A DNA stretch of 64,000 bases from Psychrobacillus sp. BL-248-WT-3 (lineage in GTDB: Bacteria > Bacillota > Bacilli > Bacillales_A > Planococcaceae). The notes below the pieces were generated by a model, which worked only from the letters and a program-made list of their open reading frames with translations, was not told where the DNA came from and made no database searches. The DNA lies in the NCBI RefSeq assembly GCF_012843435.1, contig NZ_JABAFC010000012.1:1-64000 (forward strand). The letters run 5' to 3'. Below, piece by piece: positions 18,179 through 29,515 of this stretch; positions within the stretch are counted from its first letter, which is position 1, and each line of letters begins with the position of its first letter. The position numbers were made by a program, and so were the translations under genes.

Positions 18179-18982
18179 ATGAAAAAATTATTGGCTGGGG
18201 TTTTATTATCCGTTAGTGCATTATCGCTTGCTGCTTGTGGCGATGAGGATAGCGACAAATTAGTTGTTGGTGCCTCTAACGTACCGCACGCAGAAATTTT
18301 AGAGCAGGTAGTACCTATATTAGAAGAACAAGGCATTGAGCTTCAAATTGAAACGTACCAAGATTACGTACTACCAAATAAAGACTTAAATAATGGCGAC
18401 CTAGATGCCAATTATTTTCAACATGCTCCTTATCTAGAATCACAAATGAATGATTTCGACTATGACTTCGTAAATGCTGGTGGCATCCATATCGAGCCGA
18501 TTGGTCTTTACTCTCAAAAGTATGATTCGATTGAAGAGCTTCCAGAAGGAGCAACGATCTTAATGAGTAACTCGGTTGCTGACCATGGCCGCGTACTAGC
18601 AATGCTAGAAGCAGAAGGGCTAATTACGCTTGCTGAGGGAATAGATAAAACAAAAGCAGAAATTGATGACATTATAGACAACCCGAAGAACCTAGAATTC
18701 GATCCAAACTACGAAGCTGCTTTAATGGTTCAGCTATATGAAAACAATGAAGGCGACGCATTGCTAATCAACTCCAACTACGCAATCGACGCTGGCTTAA
18801 ACCCACTAGAGGATGCAATCGCAATTGAAGACTCAGAATCTCCATACGTAAACCTAGTAGCGGTAAACGCAGGTGACGAAAAAGACGAGCGCATCAAAGC
18901 ACTAGTAGAAGCCCTAAAATCCCAGGAAATTCAAGATTTCATCTTAGAAGAATGGGGCGGATCAGTAGTTCCGGTGAAATAA
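18179..18982 (+). CDS. metQ: Methionine-binding lipoprotein MetQ
   Basis: The 267-residue lipoprotein has a signal peptide ending in the lipobox LAAC (LSASALSLAACGDED), so the cysteine near residue 20 is lipidated after cleavage. The mature part is a NlpA-family binding protein (NVPHAEILEQVVPILEEQGIELQIETYQDYVLPN) that captures methionine outside the membrane and delivers it to MetNP. The ATG at 18179 follows AGGGAGA and lies 13 bp after the metP stop codon. An intrinsic terminator ends the operon. Confidence 0.96.
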   Translation: MKKLLAGVLLSVSALSLAACGDEDSDKLVVGASNVPHAEILEQVVPILEEQGIELQIETYQDYVLPNKDLNNGDLDANYFQHAPYLESQMNDFDYDFVNAGGIHIEPIGLYSQKYDSIEELPEGATILMSNSVADHGRVLAMLEAEGLITLAEGIDKTKAEIDDIIDNPKNLEFDPNYEAALMVQLYENNEGDALLINSNYAIDAGLNPLEDAIAIEDSESPYVNLVAVNAGDEKDERIKALVEALKSQEIQDFILEEWGGSVVPVK

Positions 18983-19001
18983 TTGATAAAGCTGTAGAGT
19001 G

Positions 19002-19033
19002 AAGCAAGCACCTGGTGTGCTTGCTTTTTTTTG
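19002..19033 (+). terminator. metNPQ terminator
   Basis: GCAAGCAC and GTGCTTGC form an eight-base stem with a short loop, followed by eight T residues, about 20 bp after metQ. Confidence 0.93.
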
Positions 19034-19059
19034 TGGGGTGGGTTGAGGGGAAGAAAGCC

Positions 19060-19463
19060 CGTAAACGTGAGAAGCGCCTATAAACGTGAGACCCGCCCAT
19101 AAACTAGCGGAAAGTGTCCCATAAAGGGGGGGAAAGCGCCCATAAACCAGTTGAAACTGACCCATAAATGAAAGAAAAGTGCCCATAAGCGTGAGAATCG
19201 CCCATAAACTAGTGCAAAGTGTCCCATAAAGGGGGGGGAAGCGCCCATAAACCAGTTGAAACTGACCCATAAATGAAAGAAAAGCGCCCATAAACGTGAG
19301 AATCGCCCATAAACTAGCGGAAATTGTCTCATAAAGGGGTGGAAACCGCCCATAAACTAGTTGAAACTGACCCATAAATGAAAGAAAAGCGCCCATAAGC
19401 GTGAGAATCGCCCGTAAACTAGTGAAAAGTGTCCCATAAAGGGTTTAAAAGAGCCCATAAACC
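19060..19463. repeat. Phased intergenic array 2 (CCCATAAA units, 105 bp superblocks)
   Basis: About twenty units carry CCCATAAA or a close variant. Within one block they start at 19096, 19118, 19139, 19161 and 19182 (spacings 22, 21, 22, 21, then 19), and the whole five-unit block recurs at 19201, 19306 and 19411, an exact 105 bp period. Because 105 is divisible by three, two long minus-strand frames stay open across it with repeating peptides; neither has a convincing start site, so they are not reported as genes. The array follows the metQ terminator. Function unknown. Confidence 0.9.
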
Positions 19464-19604
19464 AGTTGAAACTAATCCCTCAATCAAACTCATAACAACC
19501 TACATATACTCTCTTAAATGTTTCATCACAAATAGGTTTAATTACCAAATTAATGGTATCTTTCTTAACTTAATTTTGCTAATCTAAAATTGAGGTGATG
19601 ACTA

Positions 19605-20552
19605 TTGATTATCAAAAAATATGCGAAATCGGAACAACTGAAAGCAATGAGATTATTATTGAATCGACTACCTTCGAAGCACCCGTTTTATCCCAAGCTA
19701 GCCACAGAAATACAGACAACGATGGCAGGTGACTATGGCGAGGAAATGGTTTATAGAGAATTGGAGAGGATGCGTTTACCTTATAATTATTTTTTATTAC
19801 ATAAGGTAATGCTGCGTACGGAAAAGTTATTTGAAATTGATTTTCTATTACTAACCCCTTTTGGTGCAGTTATTCTTGAAATAAAAAACATTATTGGATT
19901 GCTCGAATTTAAAGTGAATCCTTCTCAATTAATACAAACCAAAGATAATGGCGAGATTAAAAAGTACCCTTGCCCCGTTAATCAGTTAAATGAGTATTCC
20001 TATTTATTGTCTAATTTCTTTACACATCATAATCTTACGATACCAGTCTTTGGCGCTATTGTTTTTGCCTCTAAAAATAGCCATGTTAAAACTACAAACA
20101 ATGATACGACCATTCTTTATAAGAATGAGGTCTATTCATTCCTTCGAAACCTCCAAAATAACTCTACTATAGTATCCGTTTCTAAACTGAATCAGGTAAA
20201 AAATCTGATTTTAAAGCATGATTCCCCATTTGAATTTTTTCCATTAACGAAACATTATTCAATAGAAGTAAGTGATTTAATCTCAGGCGTAGCTTGTGAA
20301 GGCTGTGGACAGGTAGGTATGAATAAAATTAAAAATATTTGGTATTGTACAAGCTGTCAGTATGCTGACAAATATGCTTCGCTAAAATCAATTCAGCATT
20401 ATTTTTGGCTATATGATGACATTCTGACCAATAAAGCTTGTAGAAAATTTTTACTTTTGGACAGCCGTTATGAAGTGAAGAGGCTATTAAGGAAAGCCAA
20501 TCTCTTAAAATTAGGAAAATATAAAATTACACAGTATAAAAAGAAAAATTAA
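19605..20552 (+). CDS. NERD (nuclease-related) domain protein
   Basis: The 315-residue protein has an N-terminal NERD domain: GDYGEEMVYREL (about residues 42-53) and EIDFLLLTPFGAVILEIKN (about 86-104), where D and ExK are the predicted nuclease-type metal site. Near residues 226-248 a CEGCGQ...WYCTSC motif forms a zinc ribbon. The C-terminal region is helical and may bind nucleic acid. Activity and target are unknown; such proteins occur widely in Bacillales. The TTG start follows GAGGTGATGAC. It stands alone, flanked by array 2 and a gene-poor stretch. Confidence 0.85.
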   Translation: MIIKKYAKSEQLKAMRLLLNRLPSKHPFYPKLATEIQTTMAGDYGEEMVYRELERMRLPYNYFLLHKVMLRTEKLFEIDFLLLTPFGAVILEIKNIIGLLEFKVNPSQLIQTKDNGEIKKYPCPVNQLNEYSYLLSNFFTHHNLTIPVFGAIVFASKNSHVKTTNNDTTILYKNEVYSFLRNLQNNSTIVSVSKLNQVKNLILKHDSPFEFFPLTKHYSIEVSDLISGVACEGCGQVGMNKIKNIWYCTSCQYADKYASLKSIQHYFWLYDDILTNKACRKFLLLDSRYEVKRLLRKANLLKLGKYKITQYKKKN

Positions 20553-20880
20553 CTTCCCTGCACAAAACTTTTTTAAAATGATTCATTTCTCCCCTTTTTA
20601 ATTTCACCTAAATTATTACCAATTAAATAAGTTTCCAATTATCGAAAACGATTAGCTAGAAGCTTATTCCTCTCAGGCGCATGAGGGTGGGATTTAAAAT
20701 AGGAGACTGGCTTTTATTTTACGCCGATATGTTACGTGAAATGATAAAAAGGATTCGTGTGACATATGTATCAATTCAATATTTACGAAATGAATTTTCA
20801 GAATAAAAAGGATGTTTGAACTTAACATGAGGTGGTATGTAGTGTAGTATAGAAAACATTAAAAAGGAAAGGAATGATTC
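20553..20880. other. 328 bp without a recognised gene
   Basis: The stretch between the NERD gene and the small gene at 20881 is AT-rich, with a moderately GC-rich patch near 20670-20715. I searched it for riboswitch cores, tRNA and long hairpins and found none I can support. It presumably holds the promoter of the following small gene. Confidence 0.4.
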
Positions 20881-21072
20881 ATTATCAGTTCGGGAGAGTT
20901 ACCCTATACAGAACAGATGGACCACGCATTCAGAGGAGTACATGGTTTCGGTTACGATGAATTAAGAAATAGTCAAACATTGAGAGCAAAAGTTGAGAAA
21001 CGTCGTCAGGCAGATCACGAAAAAAGTATGCAGCTTGCAGCTAAGCTCGATGCTCGTGCTTTCCGAGGTTAA
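20881..21072 (+). CDS. Small conserved-looking protein, probable ATT start
   Basis: A 63-codon frame reads ISSGELPYTEQMDHAFRG and then VHGFGYDELRNSQTLRAKVE, ending KLDARAFRG. It is hydrophilic, with a helical, charged C-terminal half and no membrane segment. An in-frame TGA at 20875-20877 leaves no ATG, GTG or TTG upstream of the apparent N-terminus. The strong site GGAAAGGA (20866-20873) is seven bases from an ATT codon at 20881, so an ATT start, as in infC, is inferred. The only in-frame ATG near the N-terminus, at 20917, has no ribosome binding site. I do not recognise the family. A terminator follows. Confidence 0.6.
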   Translation: MISSGELPYTEQMDHAFRGVHGFGYDELRNSQTLRAKVEKRRQADHEKSMQLAAKLDARAFRG

Positions 21073-21087
21073 TTTAAATAGAAGACA

Positions 21088-21122
21088 AAAATCCATGCAG
21101 TCTAGGCTGCATGGATTTTTTA
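21088..21122 (+). terminator. Terminator after the small ATT-start gene
   Basis: AATCCATGCAG and CTGCATGGATT form an eleven-base stem with a five-base loop and a T run, 16 bp after the stop codon. Its presence supports the preceding frame as a real transcription unit. Confidence 0.93.
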
Positions 21123-21354
21123 GTTAACACTATCGCCGTAGTGATATGCATTCTCAATTAGAGTTATCTTATTGAAAATGATAGTGTCATAAAGTACCAT
21201 GCGGAAGAACCTAATTTTTCTCTTATAATTGTTATATATTATCAATAAGAAAGTGTTTCAAAAGATTTGCAAGGGACTTCAGTTTGAGTTAAGATTAGAA
21301 TGATAATAAATTAGAATGGTTATACATTTCTAGTTACTTAATGGAGGTTATTAA

Positions 21355-22134
21355 ATGTCGACTTTAGTTATTAAGGATTTACACGTCGCTATCGACGGTA
21401 AAGAGATCTTAAAAGGTGTTAATTTATCCCTTAACACAAATGAAATTCACGCTATCATGGGTCCAAACGGTACTGGTAAGTCTACTTTGGCTTCAGCTAT
21501 CATGGGTCATCCTAAATATGAAGTTACTTCTGGTTCGGTTGAATTAGATGGTGAAGACGTATTAGAAATGGAAGTGGACGAGCGTGCTCAAGCTGGTTTG
21601 TTCCTTGCAATGCAATATCCAAGTGAAATCACTGGAGTAACTAATGCAGACTTCTTGCGTTCAGCTATCAATTCTCGTCGTGAAGAAGGCGACGAAATTT
21701 CTCTTATGAAATTCATCCGCGAATTAGACAGCAAGATGGAATTCCTAGAAATGGATCTTGATATGGCACAACGTTATTTAAATGAAGGATTCTCAGGTGG
21801 AGAGAAAAAACGTAACGAGATTCTTCAATTAATGATGCTTAAGCCTAAATTCGCTATTTTAGATGAAATTGACTCTGGTCTAGATATCGATGCACTTAAA
21901 GTTGTATCTAAAGGAATCAATGAAATGCGTGGAGAAGGCTTTGGTAGCTTAATCATCACTCACTACCAACGTTTACTTAACTACATCACTCCAGACCATG
22001 TACACGTAATGATGCAAGGTCGCGTTGTTAAATCTGGCGGTCCTGAGCTAGCTCAAAAATTAGAAGCTCAAGGTTATGACTGGATTAAAGAAGAATTAGG
22101 AATTGAAGACGAGACAGTTGGACAAGAAGCATAA
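21355..22134 (+). CDS. sufC: Fe-S cluster assembly ATPase SufC
   Basis: The 259-residue ABC-type ATPase has Walker A GPNGTGKST (about residues 36-44), the signature LNEGFSGGEKKRNEILQLMML, Walker B FAILDEIDSGLDIDALK and the switch histidine in IITHYQRLL. With SufB and SufD it forms the cytosolic SufBCD scaffold that builds Fe-S clusters. The EKKRNE form of the signature distinguishes SufC from transport ATPases. GGAGG precedes the ATG. It heads sufCDSUB. Confidence 0.97.
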   Translation: MSTLVIKDLHVAIDGKEILKGVNLSLNTNEIHAIMGPNGTGKSTLASAIMGHPKYEVTSGSVELDGEDVLEMEVDERAQAGLFLAMQYPSEITGVTNADFLRSAINSRREEGDEISLMKFIRELDSKMEFLEMDLDMAQRYLNEGFSGGEKKRNEILQLMMLKPKFAILDEIDSGLDIDALKVVSKGINEMRGEGFGSLIITHYQRLLNYITPDHVHVMMQGRVVKSGGPELAQKLEAQGYDWIKEELGIEDETVGQEA

Positions 22135-22151
22135 GAAAGGGGACGCATGAC

Positions 22152-25115
<2,964 letters not shown>

Positions 25116-25136
25116 AATCAGAACGGAGGAAACACG

Positions 25137-26534
25137 ATGGCAAAAAAAATGCCTGAAATTGGTGATTACAAATATGGCTTCCACGATAAAGACGTATCCA
25201 TTTTCCGTTCAAAACGTGGTTTAACGAAAGAAATCGTTGAAGAAATTTCCCGTATGAAGAATGAACCACAATGGATGTTAGACTATCGATTAAAAGCATT
25301 AGAAATTTTCTACTCTAAAGCAATGCCACAATGGGGCGGAGATCTAGAGCCATTAAATTTCGATGAAATCACATATTATGTAAAACCATCTGAACAAACT
25401 GAAAAATCTTGGGATGAAGTACCAGAGGAAATCAAAGCAACTTTTGATAAATTAGGTATCCCTGAAGCAGAACAAAAATACCTTGCTGGTGTTTCTGCAC
25501 AGTATGAATCTGAGGTTGTTTACCATAACATGAAGCAAGAGCTTGAAGACTTGGGAATCGTATTTAAAGATACTGACTCTGCCCTACGTGAAAACGAAGA
25601 TCTTTTCAAAAAACACTTTGGTACAGTAATCCCGTCTTCTGACAACAAATTTTCTGCACTTAACTCTGCAGTATGGTCAGGCGGATCATTTATCTATGTA
25701 CCACCAGGCGTAAAAGTGGATACTCCACTTCAAGCATACTTCCGTATTAACTCAGAAAATATGGGTCAATTCGAACGTACACTGATCATTGTTGATGAAG
25801 GTGCTTCTGTACATTATGTTGAAGGATGTACAGCTCCTGTTTACACAACAAACTCACTTCACAGTGCAGTAGTTGAAATTATCATCAAAAAAGATGCTTA
25901 TTGCCGTTACACTACTATCCAAAACTGGGCAAACAACGTATATAACTTAGTTACAAAACGTGCTGTTTGTGATGCTAACGCAACGATGGAATGGATTGAT
26001 GGTAACATTGGTTCTAAGCTTACAATGAAATATCCAGCAGTTATCCTTAAAGGTGAAGGTGCACGTGGAATGACACTTTCTATCGCTATCGCTGGTAAAG
26101 GACAACACCAAGATGCTGGTGCTAAAATGATGCATTTAGCTCCAAATACTTCTTCTACTATTGTTTCGAAATCTATTTCTAAACAAGGTGGTAAAGTAAC
26201 ATACCGCGGAATCGTTCACTTTGGACGTAAAGCAACAGGAGCACGTGCTAACATTGAATGTGATACGTTAATCATGGATAATCAGTCTACTTCTGATACA
26301 ATTCCATACAACGAAATCTTGAACGATAATATTTCTCTAGAGCATGAAGCGAAAGTTTCTAAAGTGTCAGAGGAACAATTATTCTACTTGATGAGTCGTG
26401 GTCTAAGTGAAGAAGAAGCAACTGAAATGATCGTAATGGGCTTCATCGAACCATTCACAAAAGAACTTCCAATGGAATATGCGGTAGAAATGAACCGTCT
26501 AATCAAGTTCGAAATGGAAGGTTCTATCGGTTAA
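25137..26534 (+). CDS. sufB: Fe-S cluster assembly protein SufB
   Basis: The 465-residue scaffold subunit has the SufB-specific features: YKYGFHDKD...FRSKRGL near the start, [48 protein letters not shown] in the middle, with the conserved cysteine of EGCTAP, and a C-terminal [29 protein letters not shown]. It is the site where the cluster forms in the SufBC2D complex. GGAGG precedes the ATG. It ends the suf operon. Confidence 0.97.
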   Translation: MAKKMPEIGDYKYGFHDKDVSIFRSKRGLTKEIVEEISRMKNEPQWMLDYRLKALEIFYSKAMPQWGGDLEPLNFDEITYYVKPSEQTEKSWDEVPEEIKATFDKLGIPEAEQKYLAGVSAQYESEVVYHNMKQELEDLGIVFKDTDSALRENEDLFKKHFGTVIPSSDNKFSALNSAVWSGGSFIYVPPGVKVDTPLQAYFRINSENMGQFERTLIIVDEGASVHYVEGCTAPVYTTNSLHSAVVEIIIKKDAYCRYTTIQNWANNVYNLVTKRAVCDANATMEWIDGNIGSKLTMKYPAVILKGEGARGMTLSIAIAGKGQHQDAGAKMMHLAPNTSSTIVSKSISKQGGKVTYRGIVHFGRKATGARANIECDTLIMDNQSTSDTIPYNEILNDNISLEHEAKVSKVSEEQLFYLMSRGLSEEEATEMIVMGFIEPFTKELPMEYAVEMNRLIKFEMEGSIG

Positions 26535-26580
26535 TAATTTAATAATTAGTCGTCTCAAGTTTGTGGCGATTTGTTTTAGG

Positions 26581-26614
26581 AGAAGGCGAACTTTATAGTT
26601 CGTCTTCTTTTTTT
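26581..26614 (+). terminator. suf operon terminator
   Basis: AGAAGGCGAAC and GTTCGTCTTCT pair with one G-U wobble around a six-base loop and are followed by a T run. The end of a repeat element begins nine bases later. Confidence 0.92.
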
Positions 26615-26623
26615 ATTAAATTT

Positions 26624-26935
26624 GGCTAGGTTAAAGTTAATGGTTGATTTTGACTAAGAATTTTTTTTATAGTGACTGTAAACATTAACAATGGAACATT
26701 CAAATGCTATTAAGAACATAAATAGATGATGAAATTGGTGTTGGTGACAGTTTTTCAACTGTGCTGCTTATGCGAAAAAATTTATTAGCACTTATCGATA
26801 CATTAAAGCTGTTCCCATTTATTGATTGGAGCACCAGTCGGCGACTCCTACGGGGTGAGGGCTTATCGCTCACCCCGTGGAAAGCGTCCGGCTGGGGCGG
26901 AAATCAATTCTACTCTCTTGAAGATTTCTTTGCTT
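26624..26935 (-). mobile_element. MITE-like element, truncated copy
   Basis: This stretch is an inverted and diverged copy of the element at 50861-51244. Shared landmarks include TATAGTGACTGTAAACAT, GCTATTAAGAAC, TTGACAGTTTTTC-like sequence, GCTGTTCCC, GATTGGAGC, CGGCGACTCCTACGGG, AAAGCGTCCGGCTGGGGC and GATTTCTTTGC. The left end (GGCTAGGTTAAAGTT) matches one terminal repeat; the other terminal repeat is missing after GATTTCTTTGC. A 66-codon frame inside it (26761-26961) is not considered a gene. The GC-rich hairpin core is a type of repeat common in Bacillaceae intergenic regions. Confidence 0.8.
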
Positions 26936-26959
26936 TTTTTATTAATTTAAATACAATAT

Positions 26960-26994
26960 AAAAACTCCCTAATTACAAAAGTAACTAGGGAGGA
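26960..26994 (-). terminator. Terminator of the manganese catalase gene
   Basis: Read on the minus strand, CTCCCTAGTTAC and GTAATTAGGGAG form a stem with a four-base loop followed by TTTTT. Confidence 0.88.
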
Positions 26995-27003
26995 AGTAAT
27001 TAT

Positions 27004-27861
27004 TTAGTTATTCATATCTTGAATGCCAGGACTATGTTCGTTCGGCATATCAGGCATTAAAGGTACCGGAAATCCTTTTGGAGGATCAACTACGGAAAGT
27101 GTACCATCGTTACGGCTAGGGCTCTGACCTTGGAATATTTCGCCTATGCGAGTAGGGTCCAGCCTAAAGTTGAATTGGGCATTATGGTATCCCATCTCTA
27201 CATATTTTCTGCATTCCGGATATTTATTTATATCGTAGTTCGGAACAGGGAATAGCTTGCCCCAATCCACTCCTAATGTTTCCAATGCTTTAGCAAATGC
27301 ATTTTGGTGAGCGTTATCGCGCACAATAAGAAAAGCTAGGGTCTCTCTGAAGGTTTTGTTAGAACTCATTTCATAAATACGTGTTTTTTGAAGCACGCCT
27401 GTTGACTCTAGGACAAGGTTATTGAGTAAATCAGCGATTAGATTTCCGTGTGAGTATACCCAGGATCCATTCCAAGGGTTACCTGCAGCATCAACAGGTA
27501 AGGATGCCTGTGCTCCAATAATGAAATGGTGCGGGTTAGCATCTTTTACAGCATCATTTAATGGTGCTCCATCTACCCCAGCATTACCAGGAACAGCAGA
27601 TTGCCCTGAGTCATTGAGTAATTGATTTATTGTATTCTGTACAAGCTCTACATGTGCAATTTCTTCCAAGAAAACACCACGAAGCAAGTCTCTAAATTGA
27701 GTATCTTTACCTCGGAAATTCGAGCTTTGAAAGAAGTACTGCATCATCGTTCTCATTTCTCCATAATGGCCACCTAGTATTTCTTGTAAAACTTTAGCTG
27801 CTTCCGGATCTGGACGGTCTGGCATGATGGGATTTATTAGTTCCTCTTTGTAGTAATACAT
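27004..27861 (-). CDS. Manganese catalase (YdbD/YjqC/CotJC family)
   Basis: The roughly 285-residue di-manganese catalase degrades hydrogen peroxide. The ligand set is visible: glutamate in GGHYGEMRTMMQYFF (about 34-35), glutamate and histidine in FLEEIAHVELVQNTI (about 66-69), glutamate in NLVLESTGVLQKTR and histidine in IVRDNAHQNAFAKAL. The length and the C-terminal FQGQSPSRNDG segment fit the larger non-coat enzymes as well as spore-associated ones. The ATG at 27861 follows GTGAGGAA; the GTG within that site is rejected. A role in spore or stationary-phase peroxide defence is inferred. Confidence 0.92.
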   Translation of the reverse strand: MYYYKEELINPIMPDRPDPEAAKVLQEILGGHYGEMRTMMQYFFQSSNFRGKDTQFRDLLRGVFLEEIAHVELVQNTINQLLNDSGQSAVPGNAGVDGAPLNDAVKDANPHHFIIGAQASLPVDAAGNPWNGSWVYSHGNLIADLLNNLVLESTGVLQKTRIYEMSSNKTFRETLAFLIVRDNAHQNAFAKALETLGVDWGKLFPVPNYDINKYPECRKYVEMGYHNAQFNFRLDPTRIGEIFQGQSPSRNDGTLSVVDPPKGFPVPLMPDMPNEHSPGIQDMNN

Positions 27862-28000
27862 CAAATTCCTCACTTCTTATATTAGGTTTTAATTTTGTGC
27901 ATGTTTTATTTTGTACTAATAAAAGTGTTTTATTCGTGATTGGTAAAGATGTCGAGGTTTATATAAACTGTAGTAAGAAAGTTTTTTTTAGGAGGATCTA

Positions 28001-28236
28001 ATGGGAAGATACATGGAATTTAAGGAAGCCGCAAAAGAGTATAGTTTTAAAGGGATTTCCAATGAAAAATATGTAGGCTTGCTAAAAGATGCTCCACAGG
28101 AAAAGATGCAATGGGATTTTTAACAAATGAAGAGTGGGCAATTGTAGAGATTTGGCATGAGGACTTATACATCTGGCGAAGAGAAGAGGCTAATTTTTAT
28201 GAGATTGTAAGAAAGGCTTTTGCGATGGAGCTTTAA
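28001..28236 (+). pseudogene. Frameshifted small gene, unknown function
   Basis: A strong ribosome binding site (AGGAGGATCTA) precedes an ATG at 28001. The first frame gives MGRYMEFKEAAKEYSFKGIS and stops at 28123. The next frame continues without a gap as GKDAMGFLTNEEWAIVEIWH and ends at 28236. One extra A in the AAAA run near 28101 would join the two into a single protein of about 78 residues. It is therefore either a pseudogene, a homopolymer sequencing error or a slippage site. The family is not recognised; it is small, charged and soluble. Confidence 0.65.
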
Positions 28237-28329
28237 CTACTGCGAACAAGCGAAAGTGTCAAAATAGAGCTAACGGGGTAAAAATAAATAAGCTAAAGTC
28301 AGTAGTTAGGTCGCACAATGTTTTTTTAC

Positions 28330-28580
28330 GCAACACTTGAGGCCGTTTACGCAACACATAAATTTAGTGGAACAGTATGATCCATACTCGCAACACTTTC
28401 AAGTTTAGTGCAACACTTTGGTGATTACTCGCAACACTTGAGGCCGTTTACGCAACACTTAAATTTAGCGCAACAGTTAGACCCATACCCGCAACACTTA
28501 CAAATTTAGTGTAACACTTTAGTGATTACGCGCAACACTTACTGAGAAAAGCGCAACACTTTGAGATTATCTGCAACACA
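28330..28580. repeat. Phased intergenic array 3 (GCAACACTT units, 101 bp superblocks)
   Basis: Thirteen units with GCAACAC or a one-base variant start at 28330, 28351, 28369, 28390, 28410, 28431, 28452, 28470, 28491, 28511, 28532, 28553 and 28573. The spacing series 21, 18, 21, 20, 21 occurs twice exactly, giving a 101 bp five-unit block. The array fills most of the 427 bp between the frameshifted gene and yunF. It has no coding signature. Function unknown. Confidence 0.9.
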
Positions 28581-28663
28581 TAGGCACTTTCCATCAACTC
28601 ATTTTTTTGTCTGTTTGATGAGGGAAATGATATGATAATTAGTAATAACGAAGAGGTGGTTTG

Positions 28664-29515
28664 ATGATAAAAATTGGGTTAACTGGTTGGGGGGATCATC
28701 CAGATCTTTATGTTTCTTCGCCTAGGGAGAAGCTGCAGGATTATAGTGCGCATTTTCCGATTGTCGAGTTGGATGCATCGTTTTATGCGATTCAACCGCA
28801 GCGAAATATAGAAAAGTGGATTCGTGAGACGCCTGATAATTTTCAGTTTATCGTGAAAGCCTATCAAGGGATGACAGGGCATTTGAGAGGGGAGAATCCG
28901 TTTAAGTCTCCAGAGGAAATGTTTGAAAGCTATCGTCAGATGCTTGGGCCGCTTAAGGATGCGGGGAAGCTTGCGATGGTGCTTGTTCAGTTTCCACCTT
29001 GGTTTGAGTGTGAGAAGGATAATGTGCAGTATATGAGAAGAATTCGAGAGGAGCTAAAGGATTTTGAGGTGGTCATTGAGTTTCGCCACCAGTCCTGGTA
29101 TCTTCCGGAGTATAAAGATTCGACTCTTCAATTTTTAAAGGATAATCATTTTCATCATAGTGTCTGCGATGAGCCACAAAATGGAGAAGGTAGCATACCT
29201 GTAGTGCCGGTTGCTACTTCTGATAAAGTGTTGGTCCGTCTTCATGGGAGAAACTTTTATGGGTGGAAGAATCCAGGAAACAACGAAAAGTGGAGAGAAG
29301 TCCGCTATTTATATGATTATAATGAGCAGGAGCTTGCTTATATTCAGTCAGTTTGTGAGGTTTTATCTAAGCAGGCTTCCGAGGTGCTTGTTGTATTCAA
29401 TAATAACTCTGGTGGTCATGCTGCTAAAAATGCTAAAGCCTTTCAGCAAATGCTTAATTTAGAATTTGATGGACTTGCGCCTAAGCAATTAAATCTTTTC
29501 GAAGGGGATTTTTAA
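28664..29515 (+). CDS. yunF: DUF72 domain protein YunF
   Basis: The 283-residue DUF72 protein begins with the typical strand IKIGLTGWGDHPDLY and continues with FPIVELDASFYAIQPQRNIEKWIRETPDNFQFIVKAYQGMTGH and VVIEFRHQSWYL. DUF72 proteins adopt a TIM-barrel and bind metal, but their reaction is not established. AGAGGTGG precedes the ATG at 28664. The stop codon is directly adjacent to the yunE start, so the two are translated together. The order yunF-yunE-yunD corresponds to B. subtilis. Confidence 0.9.
   Translation: MIKIGLTGWGDHPDLYVSSPREKLQDYSAHFPIVELDASFYAIQPQRNIEKWIRETPDNFQFIVKAYQGMTGHLRGENPFKSPEEMFESYRQMLGPLKDAGKLAMVLVQFPPWFECEKDNVQYMRRIREELKDFEVVIEFRHQSWYLPEYKDSTLQFLKDNHFHHSVCDEPQNGEGSIPVVPVATSDKVLVRLHGRNFYGWKNPGNNEKWREVRYLYDYNEQELAYIQSVCEVLSKQASEVLVVFNNNSGGHAAKNAKAFQQMLNLEFDGLAPKQLNLFEGDF

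Noticed and set aside
18962-19396. Long minus-strand frame with repeating peptides over the 19 kb array
   Set aside because: It stays open only because the repeat period of 105 bp is divisible by three; a second frame is open for the same reason. There is no ribosome binding site, and it runs into the metQ terminator and gene end.
21160-21200. Possible Fur-like box upstream of sufC
   Set aside because: TTGAAAATGATAGTGTCAT matches only part of the consensus and suf is not a typical Fur target in Bacillus; support is too weak.
26761-26961. 66-codon frame in the truncated MITE copy
   Set aside because: The sequence is a repeated hairpin element found again at 50.9 kb, where the frame is not preserved.
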